Positions 1-4,960 of a stretch of DNA of 5,933 nucleotides are shown piece by piece. How positions within the stretch are numbered: the first letter of the stretch is position 1; each line of letters begins with the position of its first letter. The position numbers were made by a program, and so were the translations under genes. The notes beneath the pieces were generated by a model. That model ran no database searches. It was not told the DNA's origin and worked only from the letters and a program-made list of their open reading frames with translations. The DNA comes from Rhodobacterales bacterium UBA3089 (GTDB lineage: Bacteria; Pseudomonadota; Alphaproteobacteria; Rhodobacterales; Rhodobacteraceae): positions 1-5,933 of the forward strand of contig DFBD01000140.1 of NCBI GenBank assembly GCA_002367255.1. The letters are read 5' to 3'.

Positions 1-6
1 TCTGAA

Positions 7-32
7 CGGTCATTCGCTGCGGCTTGATCGAA
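7..32. repeat. Copy 1 of a 26-bp direct repeat (copy 2 at 960-985)
   Basis: The 26 bases here match positions 960-985 at 24 of 26 positions, in the same orientation; the shared core is CGGTCATTCGCTGCGG. The copies diverge completely afterwards. This suggests that both belong to a dispersed intergenic repeat family rather than to a tandem duplication. The copy at 960 lies inside the larger repeat-like stretch annotated at 826-1090. Rhodobacterales intergenic regions often carry sequences of this type, but that is from memory and was not checked by search. Confidence 0.6.
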
Positions 33-149
33 GGTCCGGTGCGGGCCGGAAGCGCCAGTTGAGGTGGCTTCGGCGAAGGTCCGCAAGTCCGCTCTTGAGA
101 CATCCGTCCACAAGGTAGTGAACTGCCAAAACCCACCCCTTTGCAGCCT

Positions 150-201
150 CAGCCCCCCTCCCATGGTTCCTCCCGGGTGGTGTTTGTATACGGGGGGGCT
201 G
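150..201. repeat. GC-rich inverted repeat, 9-bp arms
   Basis: CAGCCCCCC at 150-158 is perfectly complementary to GGGGGGCTG at 193-201, with a 34-nt loop. The plus-strand loop contains C-rich CCTCCC words at 157-162 and 169-174. No T-run follows on either strand, so it is not a standard intrinsic terminator. It could be a structured RNA element or chance pairing of homopolymer-like tracts. Confidence 0.4.
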
Positions 202-210
202 GGCGCGGGA

Positions 211-224
211 TTTCGCTAGCGAAA
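211..224. repeat. 14-bp perfect palindrome
   Basis: TTTCGCTAGCGAAA is self-complementary over 14 bases with no spacer. It could be an operator-type protein site, but no neighbouring gene start is well placed to use it. No function is assigned. Confidence 0.4.
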
Positions 225-322
225 GTGGTTTTTGTGGGGGAATCCACCTAGAGGCCACGTAAAACAGTCGGGTATTTAATAGTTCGATATAACAGCACGT
301 TACGGAGCACCGCAATCACTCA

Positions 323-361
323 TGGGTGGATTCTTGACTAAGCCAGTCAAGAATCCACCCA
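323..361. repeat. Perfect 17-bp inverted repeat (hairpin)
   Basis: The arms at 323-339 and 345-361 are perfectly complementary over 17 bp (left arm TGGGTGGATTCTTGACT), with a 5-nt loop AAGCC. Neither exit has a T-run, so it is not a typical intrinsic terminator. The loop plus right arm (340-360) is partly echoed by 366-390, which repeats AAGCCAGT and GAAG and ends in CCACCCC. The GAATCCACC core recurs at 240-248. It sits downstream of the DUF1127 gene on the minus strand. It could be a REP- or MITE-like palindrome, a recombination site, or an RNA-stabilising 3' structure; the sequence does not decide. Confidence 0.75.
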
Positions 362-435
362 GCCAAAGCCAGTGAAGAGGAAGCCACCCCGAGAGCCGGT
401 GCAATCGGCCAGCCTGCAAACAACGCTGAGCAAAG

Positions 436-464
436 AAAAAGCCGCCCAGGGAGGGAGGGCTTTT
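436..464 (-). terminator. Intrinsic terminator after the DUF1127 gene, C-rich loop
   Basis: Read on the minus strand, AAAAGCC (464-458) pairs with GGCTTTT (443-437) and runs into a T-run (440-436), which is a classical rho-independent terminator. It begins 22 nt after the stop codon of the DUF1127 gene. The 14-nt loop carries CTCCCTCCC, and with the flanking stem base this reads CCCTCCCTCCC. In Rhodobacter, DUF1127 genes are known to be co-transcribed with small RNAs of the CcsR ('cuckoo') family, which expose a CCUCCUCCC anti-Shine-Dalgarno motif in stem-loops. The motif here is similar but not identical. Confidence 0.8.
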
Positions 465-486
465 CCCTTTGGAATGTAGGTTGCGA

Positions 487-678
487 TCAGAACAGATCAG
501 CACGGGTCAGGCCGATGTCCTGAAGTTGTTCAGCGCTCAAGCGCGACAAAACCTTGTGGGTCACGCGGGCTTCGTTCCAAGCCACGACCGAGTTTTTCAG
601 GTTCAGAATACTATCCACAACGCGGAGGGTGGTGACTGCTCCCAGAGGAGCTTGGGTGTTGGTGGCTACAAATGCCAT
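487..678 (-). CDS. DUF1127 family small protein
   Basis: This encodes 63 residues. The C-terminal part (about 41-63) reads KVLSRLSAEQLQDIGLTRAD, the typical core of DUF1127 (YjiS-like): a short helix, an L-S/D-x-x-x-L-x-D-I-G-L turn, and R-A/S-D at the end. Family members are 45-75 residues, so it is full length. I chose the start at 678 because AGGAAG lies six bases upstream; the frame stays open to 765, but the extension has no comparable ribosome site. DUF1127 proteins are cytosolic and poorly characterised; one Rhodobacter member (CcaF1) is an RNA-binding protein that acts in stress responses with downstream small RNAs. The usual arginine-rich stretch is weak here, so RNA binding is uncertain. 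It is monocistronic, ended by the terminator at 436-464. Confidence 0.85.
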   Translation of the reverse strand: MAFVATNTQAPLGAVTTLRVVDSILNLKNSVVAWNEARVTHKVLSRLSAEQLQDIGLTRADLF

Positions 679-720
679 GATACGCTTCCTTTGATCTATC
701 AGCCGACACTGCGCCGGTTG

Positions 721-755
721 TTGAACTTCAAGTAGGGTCGCCGGGTGAGTCTCAC
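721..755 (-). promoter_or_regulatory. Two short palindromes upstream of the DUF1127 gene
   Basis: Two 11-bp odd-centred palindromes lie 43-77 bp upstream of the DUF1127 start: TTGAACTTCAA (721-731) and GTGAGTCTCAC (745-755). Their centres are 24 bp apart. On the minus strand a weak promoter-like pair, TTGTGA then TACTTG with 17-bp spacing, overlaps them (759 to about 731). The pair could form a regulated promoter, but the -10 match is poor and no regulator is encoded nearby. Confidence 0.3.
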
Positions 756-825
756 AATTGCCCATTTGACAGCCCTGAATTGCGCCCAGCGCATTGCAAA
801 TTCGTTCACCAATCGTTCGAGCAGC

Positions 826-1090
826 TCAAATGCCGCGCGTTGTACCAATGTCAGTACAGCGAAAACTGCATGCAGCACTGATTAATGAAGTGAACGGCGG
901 GTCCGGGCCCGATAATACCGAATGCTGCACCATGCACATTTTGAAAAGAAGGCGGATTCCGGTCATTCGCTGCGGTTTGGTCGAATGAGCGCACTGCGCA
1001 ACAACGTAAAAATTCGCCGCGACTGCACCGATGTCTGCTTGAGGGAAAGCCTGCCAAAAAACGCCCGATCTGGACGGTAACCTGAGGCGG
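826..1090. repeat. Probable dispersed intergenic repeat, no gene
   Basis: This stretch contains copy 2 of the 26-bp repeat (960-985). Its minus-strand conceptual translation includes the phrase HSVLSGPDPPFTSL, which I recall seeing in many short 'hypothetical proteins' predicted from Rhodobacterales intergenic DNA (memory, not a search). Two overlapping minus-strand frames are open across it, both of low-complexity unnatural composition and without a clear ribosome site, so I treat it as a repeat read as ORFs. Its edges are estimates. A run of six T on the minus strand at 1061-1056 follows a GC-rich patch and might serve as a weak terminator for the cassette that ends at 1112. Confidence 0.5.
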
Positions 1091-1111
1091 CACCTCTTCA
1101 CATTTCGGTGC

Positions 1112-1543
1112 TCATGAAGTTTGGGTGCAATTCTCCACATTCTGTTCTACAAAAGCCGCTTCGCCCACGGCACGCGCATCTTTTATATTGTGGAATTGCC
1201 CCGGAATTTGCAGATCGTTAATCTCAACAGTGTAGACATCTTTTTCTGTCGATGAATGGTCGGCGCGTTTGAATATCCTCCCAACAACACGTCCTTCGTG
1301 AAATGCCCGAAAGTTATATATTTTTTCGTGCGGGCGCTTCTCCCATGCGAGCAGCCCTGTCACCTTAAGGCTTTGCGGTTTGTCATTTGCGTCGTCGAAA
1401 GCGTTGAGGGCGTCTAAGACACGACGAGCGTCGCTATCGTCGGGGTTCTTTTTCAAATTATTTCCGGCGTTGTCTCGGAGAATGGCACGCGCTCTTGCGT
1501 CCATGGACGGAATGCGGGCGATAATGGTGTCGATATGGCTCAT
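1112..1543 (-). CDS. Hypothetical protein, last gene of the cassette
   Basis: This encodes 143 residues. The start at 1543 is supported by TTAGGA seven bases upstream; the frame is open further upstream, but only inside the preceding gene. I recognise no family. The N-terminal third (about 1-55) looks helical, polar and charged. The region from about 58 to 135 looks like a small beta-rich module with alternating hydrophobic positions (YNFRAF, GRVVGRIF, VYTVEINDL, IPGQF), ending in a short helix (DARAVGEAAF). It has no signal peptide, membrane segment or cysteine-based metal site. Its base composition is about 50% GC by hand count over 1141-1500, lower than the 60-68% counted in sampled lines of the two upstream genes. 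That suggests a different origin or relaxed constraint. An accessory or immunity-type role is possible but unsupported. Confidence 0.65.
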   Translation of the reverse strand: MSHIDTIIARIPSMDARARAILRDNAGNNLKKNPDDSDARRVLDALNAFDDANDKPQSLKVTGLLAWEKRPHEKIYNFRAFHEGRVVGRIFKRADHSSTEKDVYTVEINDLQIPGQFHNIKDARAVGEAAFVEQNVENCTQTS

Positions 1544-1556
1544 GGGTTTTCCTAAA

Positions 1557-2504
1557 TCAAATCTGCAGTGTTTCAGCGTGGCTATTCCACCAGTTGGTGA
1601 GTTTACGCGCGGCCTCCAATCCTTCCTGGACATCCGCCACCTGCGCATCGAGGGGCTGCTGTATGTCAAGCTGTGGCGTGTCAAGCACGAGGCCCAGTGA
1701 CTGCCCGGCAGCGCGGATGTATCCACAGATTTCCGACAATCCCTTCGGGACGGCGATATTATCCGCTTTCAGGCCAAAGCCACCGAGCATGATTTTGACT
1801 GACGCCGAAGGCGCTCCAAGGTCACGGCATTGCAACGACATGCGCGGTCGTGGCAAGTGAGACCATCTCTTCAGCGTTCGCGGCACATCGAAGTAGATCG
1901 TGTTGGAGCCGCCTGGTCGAACACCGTTCCCATTCGGATTTCTCTTGATGAACAATTCGGGGAAATGCCTAGACGTGAAGTTCTTGAATTCGGCGTGGAA
2001 GGCTCCGCTACTAGCGTTTGGGACCGGGTTATAGTGCGTGGCCGATTGCTCGATCGCCGCTTCGAGAAGCGCCAGATCGGTTCCCGTCAACGCCGGGCGC
2101 AGCGCCTCGTAGCTGACGTGGTAATCGAAAGCCGTGGCATGATGCGTCCCGCGCAGATAGATCTCAGGGGCCAACAGGACCGAGGCAGCGCCGCGTCCAG
2201 TCACGCGCAGCGCTGCGACGCTGGCGCGATACCTTTCGGGCTGAGGGTCACCCGCGCCGGTGACGCTGAATCTGGCATCAATTTTGTTCTCGACTAGGAG
2301 TACGGAGCCGTCGGCGCGGGTGATCTCCAGATCGATGGTGCCGCGATGCCCCGCAGCGCGATGGGGCGTTTGCCGCTCGATCGCAATGACCCTGTTGTCT
2401 GGTGCGCCATCGACGGCCGAAAGGAACGAGGTTGAGAAAGCCGGATTGCCGATCAGCGCGGTGGTGAATAGCACGTCCGTCTGGCGTTCGTAGATGCGGG
2501 TCAT
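1557..2504 (-). CDS. PD-(D/E)XK nuclease superfamily protein
   Basis: This encodes 315 residues. The N-terminal domain (about 1-150) has the PD-(D/E)XK signature: GTIDLEI with D58 as the likely metal-binding aspartate, a strand, then VENKIDA with E72 and K74 as the E-x-K pair. Downstream, Q88 and R91-Y92 (PQPERYRA) match the helix motif that follows the catalytic core in this fold. The arrangement resembles the PDDEXK_4 family (PF14281). Such proteins are metal-dependent DNA or RNA nucleases, though many are known only from sequence. The C-terminal half (about 165-315) has no recognised domain; it may recognise substrate or partner. The start overlaps the stop of the upstream gene as ATGA, indicating translational coupling, with AAGGA about nine bases before it. 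All catalytic residues are present, so it is probably active. Specificity is unknown. Confidence 0.78.
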   Translation of the reverse strand: MTRIYERQTDVLFTTALIGNPAFSTSFLSAVDGAPDNRVIAIERQTPHRAAGHRGTIDLEITRADGSVLLVENKIDARFSVTGAGDPQPERYRASVAALRVTGRGAASVLLAPEIYLRGTHHATAFDYHVSYEALRPALTGTDLALLEAAIEQSATHYNPVPNASSGAFHAEFKNFTSRHFPELFIKRNPNGNGVRPGGSNTIYFDVPRTLKRWSHLPRPRMSLQCRDLGAPSASVKIMLGGFGLKADNIAVPKGLSEICGYIRAAGQSLGLVLDTPQLDIQQPLDAQVADVQEGLEAARKLTNWWNSHAETLQI

Positions 2505-4174
2505 TGATCAATGTCCTTTTCGTCCGATTTAGTCTTCCATCGCCGAAGCAATGCGTTGCTGTGCCGCTCGCGCGCCGCGTGCCAACTGGCCTGCAGGCCT
2601 TGGGCCTGGGATTGCAGATTGTCGATCTGGGCCTGCAGCTCTTTCTCGATGAGCCCGTTGTGAAGGCAACGCTCGATACAGGAGGCATGGCTGAGATCAG
2701 GATAATTCAGTTCATAGCTGGGAGGGTAATTTTCGTACTGACGCCCTTCCGAATCGTCCTCTAAAAAATTTCCGGGCGACCACGGACAGACCGCTGTCTC
2801 GTCCGCAAGGGGCCAGTTTTGTGTCAACCAGTGGCGGAGATAGGGCTGCGTCGCTGGGGTATAGGAAAGATCCCACGGCTCATACCCCGCCGCGCGCGGA
2901 TTCATCACAGGATCGGGCTCAAACATCCAGCCTGTTGTTTCCGGATTCCGTTCAGTCCATTCGGTGCACGGAAGGCTGCCATCCGGGCGGAGCGGAATCT
3001 TCAGCCTCCAGACGTCGCCACCTTTGGTGCGAATATGAGGAAAGACAGGCCCGCCATCTTCGGCGCGTTTGTAGAACAAAGAGCGGTCGATCTGGTAGCC
3101 GCCGATGACTTGATGGCGGCCGCCAAATTCATGGGCCTCGTCGAAGCTAACTTCCACGCGGGGGCGTGATTCAAGCGCTGCCGTCAATCCTCCGCGGCCA
3201 CCCGGCACGATGCAGAGCCTGATCTCGCGGAACCAGAATATGTCCCCCGGCACGACCTCCAAGCCCGGAGCGTCGTCCGGGATGTTAAAGTCGCGACGCC
3301 TGCCGTGCACGTCCCTCGCTGGGGTGCCAAAAAACAAGTAGTCTCCGCTGACCATATCCTCTCCGTCGAGCGTTCGCAGCAGCGCTTCCGGTGCCAGATG
3401 GAACACCTCCAGCTTGCCGACCGCATAGGGCACCCGCAATAACGGGATCGACGGGAACGGGAACATCTCTTCGAAATAGATACAATCTTCGAACACCGGG
3501 CTGATCGGACTCTTGAGGAAGTCCATGCAAGCCTGGTCGGTGGCGACGAGCCGCTCGCCGAACAATTCCCACCGACAACCCATCCGGTCAATGGCGTCGA
3601 AAGTGTCACCCAACTTGTTTTGCTGGGCGAGTTCCGCACAGAGCGCGTTGAGCAGGATTGCCAGCGTCTCCGCCGGGCGATCGTCTGGCGGCACGACATC
3701 GGCCTGTCTGCTCTGGCGTGACCAGATCGACAGGTCACGGACCATCGCAAGCTTCCAGTCATCTGGGTCCACTTCGCAATGCTCGGCGGCGATCGCGATG
3801 CCCGCGAGATAGGGTTCCAGCGCCTTATGGGGTGTGCGCTTGTCTTGGTAGGCTACTGTCAGATCTTGCTTGAAGGGATCCTCGCCGCGCCGCAGGGCCC
3901 AGTTAGTCAGGCGAAACTCTTCTCGCTTTCCGTGGGCCCTTCTGAGACGTGCAAAGACGAGCTCCTGGAAATCGGTCTTAGGCAAACCTGCCTCCTTGGC
4001 TTTGTTCCAGGCGCATGTCAGGTGATACGCGGCCTTGAGGCGGTCTCTCGGACCAAGCTTCGTCCCGGAACGAACCGCCCCGTGCTCAAAGAGATGAAGC
4101 CGCTCTATCTCTGTCACACGCTGCGCCGCGCGCTGCGCCGCGCGGTCTTCGTCTATGTTCGTTTTTCTTGCCAT
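2501..4174 (-). CDS. Large hypothetical protein, core gene of the cassette
   Basis: This encodes 557 residues. I chose the start at 4174 because GAGGG lies upstream at normal distance and the frame's further upstream ATGs lie within the preceding gene. I do not recognise a family. Residues 1-25 are charged and helical with a duplicated RAAQ unit. About 40-210 looks all-helical with conserved-looking Trp and Arg. About 225-400 looks beta-rich and aromatic (MFPFPSIPLLRVPYAVGK, GDIFWFREIRLCIVPGG). About 400-495 is rich in Trp, Pro and Tyr. About 505-545 is a likely coiled coil (EKELQAQIDNLQSQAQ) suited to oligomerisation. No Walker A or B, helicase, HNH, TIR or protease motif and no membrane segment was found. 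Position between a DUF4258-like gene and a nuclease, with 13-nt spacing and ATGA overlap, suggests a partner or sensor for the nuclease; this is inference. Confidence 0.8.
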   Translation of the reverse strand: MARKTNIDEDRAAQRAAQRVTEIERLHLFEHGAVRSGTKLGPRDRLKAAYHLTCAWNKAKEAGLPKTDFQELVFARLRRAHGKREEFRLTNWALRRGEDPFKQDLTVAYQDKRTPHKALEPYLAGIAIAAEHCEVDPDDWKLAMVRDLSIWSRQSRQADVVPPDDRPAETLAILLNALCAELAQQNKLGDTFDAIDRMGCRWELFGERLVATDQACMDFLKSPISPVFEDCIYFEEMFPFPSIPLLRVPYAVGKLEVFHLAPEALLRTLDGEDMVSGDYLFFGTPARDVHGRRRDFNIPDDAPGLEVVPGDIFWFREIRLCIVPGGRGGLTAALESRPRVEVSFDEAHEFGGRHQVIGGYQIDRSLFYKRAEDGGPVFPHIRTKGGDVWRLKIPLRPDGSLPCTEWTERNPETTGWMFEPDPVMNPRAAGYEPWDLSYTPATQPYLRHWLTQNWPLADETAVCPWSPGNFLEDDSEGRQYENYPPSYELNYPDLSHASCIERCLHNGLIEKELQAQIDNLQSQAQGLQASWHAARERHSNALLRRWKTKSDEKDIDQ

Positions 4175-4187
4175 ATCATGTCCCTCT

Positions 4188-4460
4188 TCAGTTTTTGCGG
4201 CGGTAGCGGCGACCAGCGGGCCCATCATGCAACGGCATGACGGTAACGATCCGTGCCGTGTCATCGCTCCAGATGAGCGCATAGCGAGCCAGTCGGTCAT
4301 CTATGTTCAACTGCGCAGAGCGTTGGCGGCTGACACGCAGCAGTGTGCAGTTGTCGCCGATCGGTCGTTCGACGTCTGCGTGATGAAGAATTTCCTCGAT
4401 AAAGCGGTGCGTTACACCGCATTGGGACGCCCTAATTTGGCTGTGGTCAGAGTGTATCAT
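4188..4460 (-). CDS. DUF4258-like small protein, first gene of the cassette
   Basis: This encodes 90 residues. The start at 4460 is preceded by AAGGAG with ideal spacing. The pattern S-x-I-R-x-S-Q-C-G-V-T followed by a helix (FIEEILHHADVE), a strand (TLLRVSR) and a final strand (ARIVTVMPL) resembles DUF4258 proteins, in which a histidine/arginine-rich 'R-x-x-Q/E-R-G-I' helix precedes a small beta sheet. The usual R-G is replaced by C-G. The C-terminus is strongly basic (GRRYRRKN), consistent with nucleic-acid contact. DUF4258 proteins are small, of uncertain function, and some resemble RelE/BrnT-type toxins, but I see no diagnostic catalytic set. As the promoter-proximal gene 13 nt before the 557-residue gene, it could be a regulator, toxin-like effector or accessory factor. 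The family call is moderately secure, the function is not. Confidence 0.65.
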   Translation of the reverse strand: MIHSDHSQIRASQCGVTHRFIEEILHHADVERPIGDNCTLLRVSRQRSAQLNIDDRLARYALIWSDDTARIVTVMPLHDGPAGRRYRRKN

Positions 4461-4538
4461 CGAATTCTCCTTCGTATCTGCTTACGAATATGCGCGACAA
4501 CGGTGTGTCTTTCGAGTCAGATTCTGAGTTTCACCTCA
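4461..4538. other. Upstream region of the cassette
   Basis: This stretch should contain the promoter or leader of the four-gene cassette on the minus strand, but no good -35/-10 pair is visible. It includes AAGGAG for the first gene (4466-4471) and the inverted repeat at 4471-4488. A plus-strand TGTGTCTTTCGAGTC begins at 4504, which could be the outer edge of a mobile-element end continuing into the 23-bp repeats. Confidence 0.4.
4471..4488 (-). promoter_or_regulatory. Inverted repeat directly upstream of the first cassette gene
   Basis: TTCGTA (4471-4476) and TACGAA (4483-4488) form a perfect 6-bp inverted repeat with a 6-bp spacer, centred about 20 bp before the start codon. One arm abuts the ribosome binding site. 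A dimeric repressor bound here, or a small hairpin in the leader, could control the operon. No regulator has been identified; the DUF4258-like product of the first gene is one candidate. Confidence 0.35.
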
Positions 4539-4598
4539 TATTTTTCGGACTCATGTGAATATTATTTTCAGACTCTTGTGGGTGCTATTTTCAGACTC
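4539..4598. repeat. Three direct repeats at an exact 23-bp period
   Basis: The core TTTTC(A/G)GACTC occurs at 4542-4552, 4565-4575 and 4588-4598, so unit ends fall exactly 23 bp apart. The last two share TATTTTCAGACTC. A degenerate fourth unit may lie around 4519-4529, and a GAGTC inverted relative to the others is at 4514-4518. The surroundings are AT-rich (about 42% GC by hand count) unlike the flanking genes. Units spaced about two helical turns apart place protein sites on one DNA face. This fits transposase-binding sites at a transposon end (IS21-family ends carry nested repeats of this kind) or replication iterons. No transposase or Rep gene is in the window. Confidence 0.7.
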
Positions 4599-4845
4599 CT
4601 ATTCTGCTCTGGGTGTTTGCATGGCATGCTCGGAGGGGAACAGATTGGCACTGACAGGCAGTCCGGCTTTTTTCCACCGTATCAGAAGCCGACACTCGTG
4701 CGAGGTGCAGCATCCTGCTACATTGGGCTCAAACCTGCAATTCGCCGAGCGTCCGCCCAAGGTCGGCAATGGGCCCGTTCGCGACGCCTACACCTCACAT
4801 AGAAGCCAGTTCATACGGCCAAGCAAACCCCCGTCAGATTTTCTG
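4599..4845. other. Intergenic stretch, nothing recognised
   Basis: I see no gene here. Two overlapping plus-strand frames are open, but both lack a ribosome site and have unnatural composition. The patch around 4700-4790 (AAGGTCGGCAATGGGCCC and neighbours) resembles common alphaproteobacterial intergenic filler and echoes the style of the left end of the window (GAAGGTCCGC at 75-84). It may be decayed mobile-element DNA between the repeats and the methyltransferase leader. Confidence 0.4.
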
Positions 4846-4875
4846 TTGACAGGTCTGCCCCTCTTGACTCATACC
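4846..4875 (+). promoter_or_regulatory. Possible promoter upstream of the methyltransferase gene
   Basis: A perfect -35 hexamer TTGACA lies at 4846-4851, followed after 18 bp by CATACC (4870-4875), a weak -10. A second TTGACT begins exactly 18 bp after the first (4864-4869), giving a direct repeat. A transcript begun here would start near 4882 and meet the terminator at 4894 almost at once. The -10 is poor, so confidence is low. Confidence 0.35.
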
Positions 4876-4893
4876 TTGATAATCGAAGTAGAG

Positions 4894-4924
4894 CGCCCGG
4901 AGGAAACCCCTCGCGGGCGTTTTG
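4894..4924 (+). terminator. Strong intrinsic terminator ahead of the methyltransferase gene
   Basis: CGCCCG (4894-4899) pairs with CGGGCG (4914-4919); inside it GAGG (4900-4903) pairs with CCTC (4909-4912) with one bulged G. Four T follow (4920-4923), then GCTTTTC. No plus-strand gene or tRNA precedes it in the window, so it either ends a short untranslated RNA or acts as an attenuator or insulator for the gene starting at 5023. Confidence 0.75.
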
Positions 4925-4960
4925 CTTTTCCCGTTTTCGACAATTCAGATCAGACCCAGC

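Larger units (their letters stand above)
1..435. other. Left intergenic region, no convincing gene
   Basis: I see no gene here. The open frames crossing it have atypical composition, no ribosome binding site and no recognisable domain. What it holds is structure: part of a repeat also seen near 960, a GC-rich inverted repeat (150-201), a 14-bp palindrome (211-224), an AT-rich patch around 260-295, and a long perfect hairpin (323-361). The word GAATCCACC occurs at 240-248 and again in the right arm of the hairpin. The right part lies downstream of the DUF1127 gene, beyond its terminator. Confidence 0.6.
1112..4460 (-). other. Four-gene minus-strand operon
   Basis: Four genes run in the same direction in the order DUF4258-like, 557-residue protein, PD-(D/E)XK protein, 143-residue protein. 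The junctions are a 13-nt gap (4175-4187), a 4-nt ATGA overlap (2501-2504) and a 13-nt gap (1544-1556). There is no internal terminator or room for a promoter, which supports a single transcript starting upstream of 4460. No strong terminator is visible after 1112. Co-function of the products is inferred from this spacing only. Confidence 0.8.

Noticed and set aside
10..315. 101-codon open frame on the minus strand
   Set aside because: It has no ribosome site and no domain, its composition is unnatural, and it runs across structural repeats; probably non-coding.
487..765. Longer 92-residue version of the DUF1127 protein
   Set aside because: The extra N-terminus has no ribosome site and covers the palindromic upstream region, while AGGAAG supports the start at 678.
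826..1140. Two overlapping minus-strand frames (104 and 80 codons) that could be called hypothetical genes
   Set aside because: They lie in a repeat-like stretch, overlap each other in different frames and the end of the cassette, and lack ribosome sites.
1830..2297. 155-codon plus-strand frame opposite the nuclease gene
   Set aside because: It is antisense to the catalytic region of the PD-(D/E)XK protein and has no recognisable motif.
3184..3762. 192-codon minus-strand frame inside the 557-residue gene
   Set aside because: It is extremely rich in Arg, Ser and Cys, as expected for a shifted frame of a GC-rich gene; the enclosing frame has sensible composition and a good start.
4539..4598. 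CRISPR array
   Set aside because: Only three cores of about 11 bp with 12-bp spacers; far too short for CRISPR repeats and spacers, and no cas genes.
4155..4802. 215-codon plus-strand frame spanning the cassette start and the repeats
   Set aside because: It crosses the DUF4258-like gene in antisense and then AT-rich repeats; no ribosome site and no protein-like pattern.
4846..4924. tRNA gene ahead of the terminator
   Set aside because: No cloverleaf, T-loop GTTCGA or 3' CCA-type acceptor pairing could be found before the terminator hairpin.
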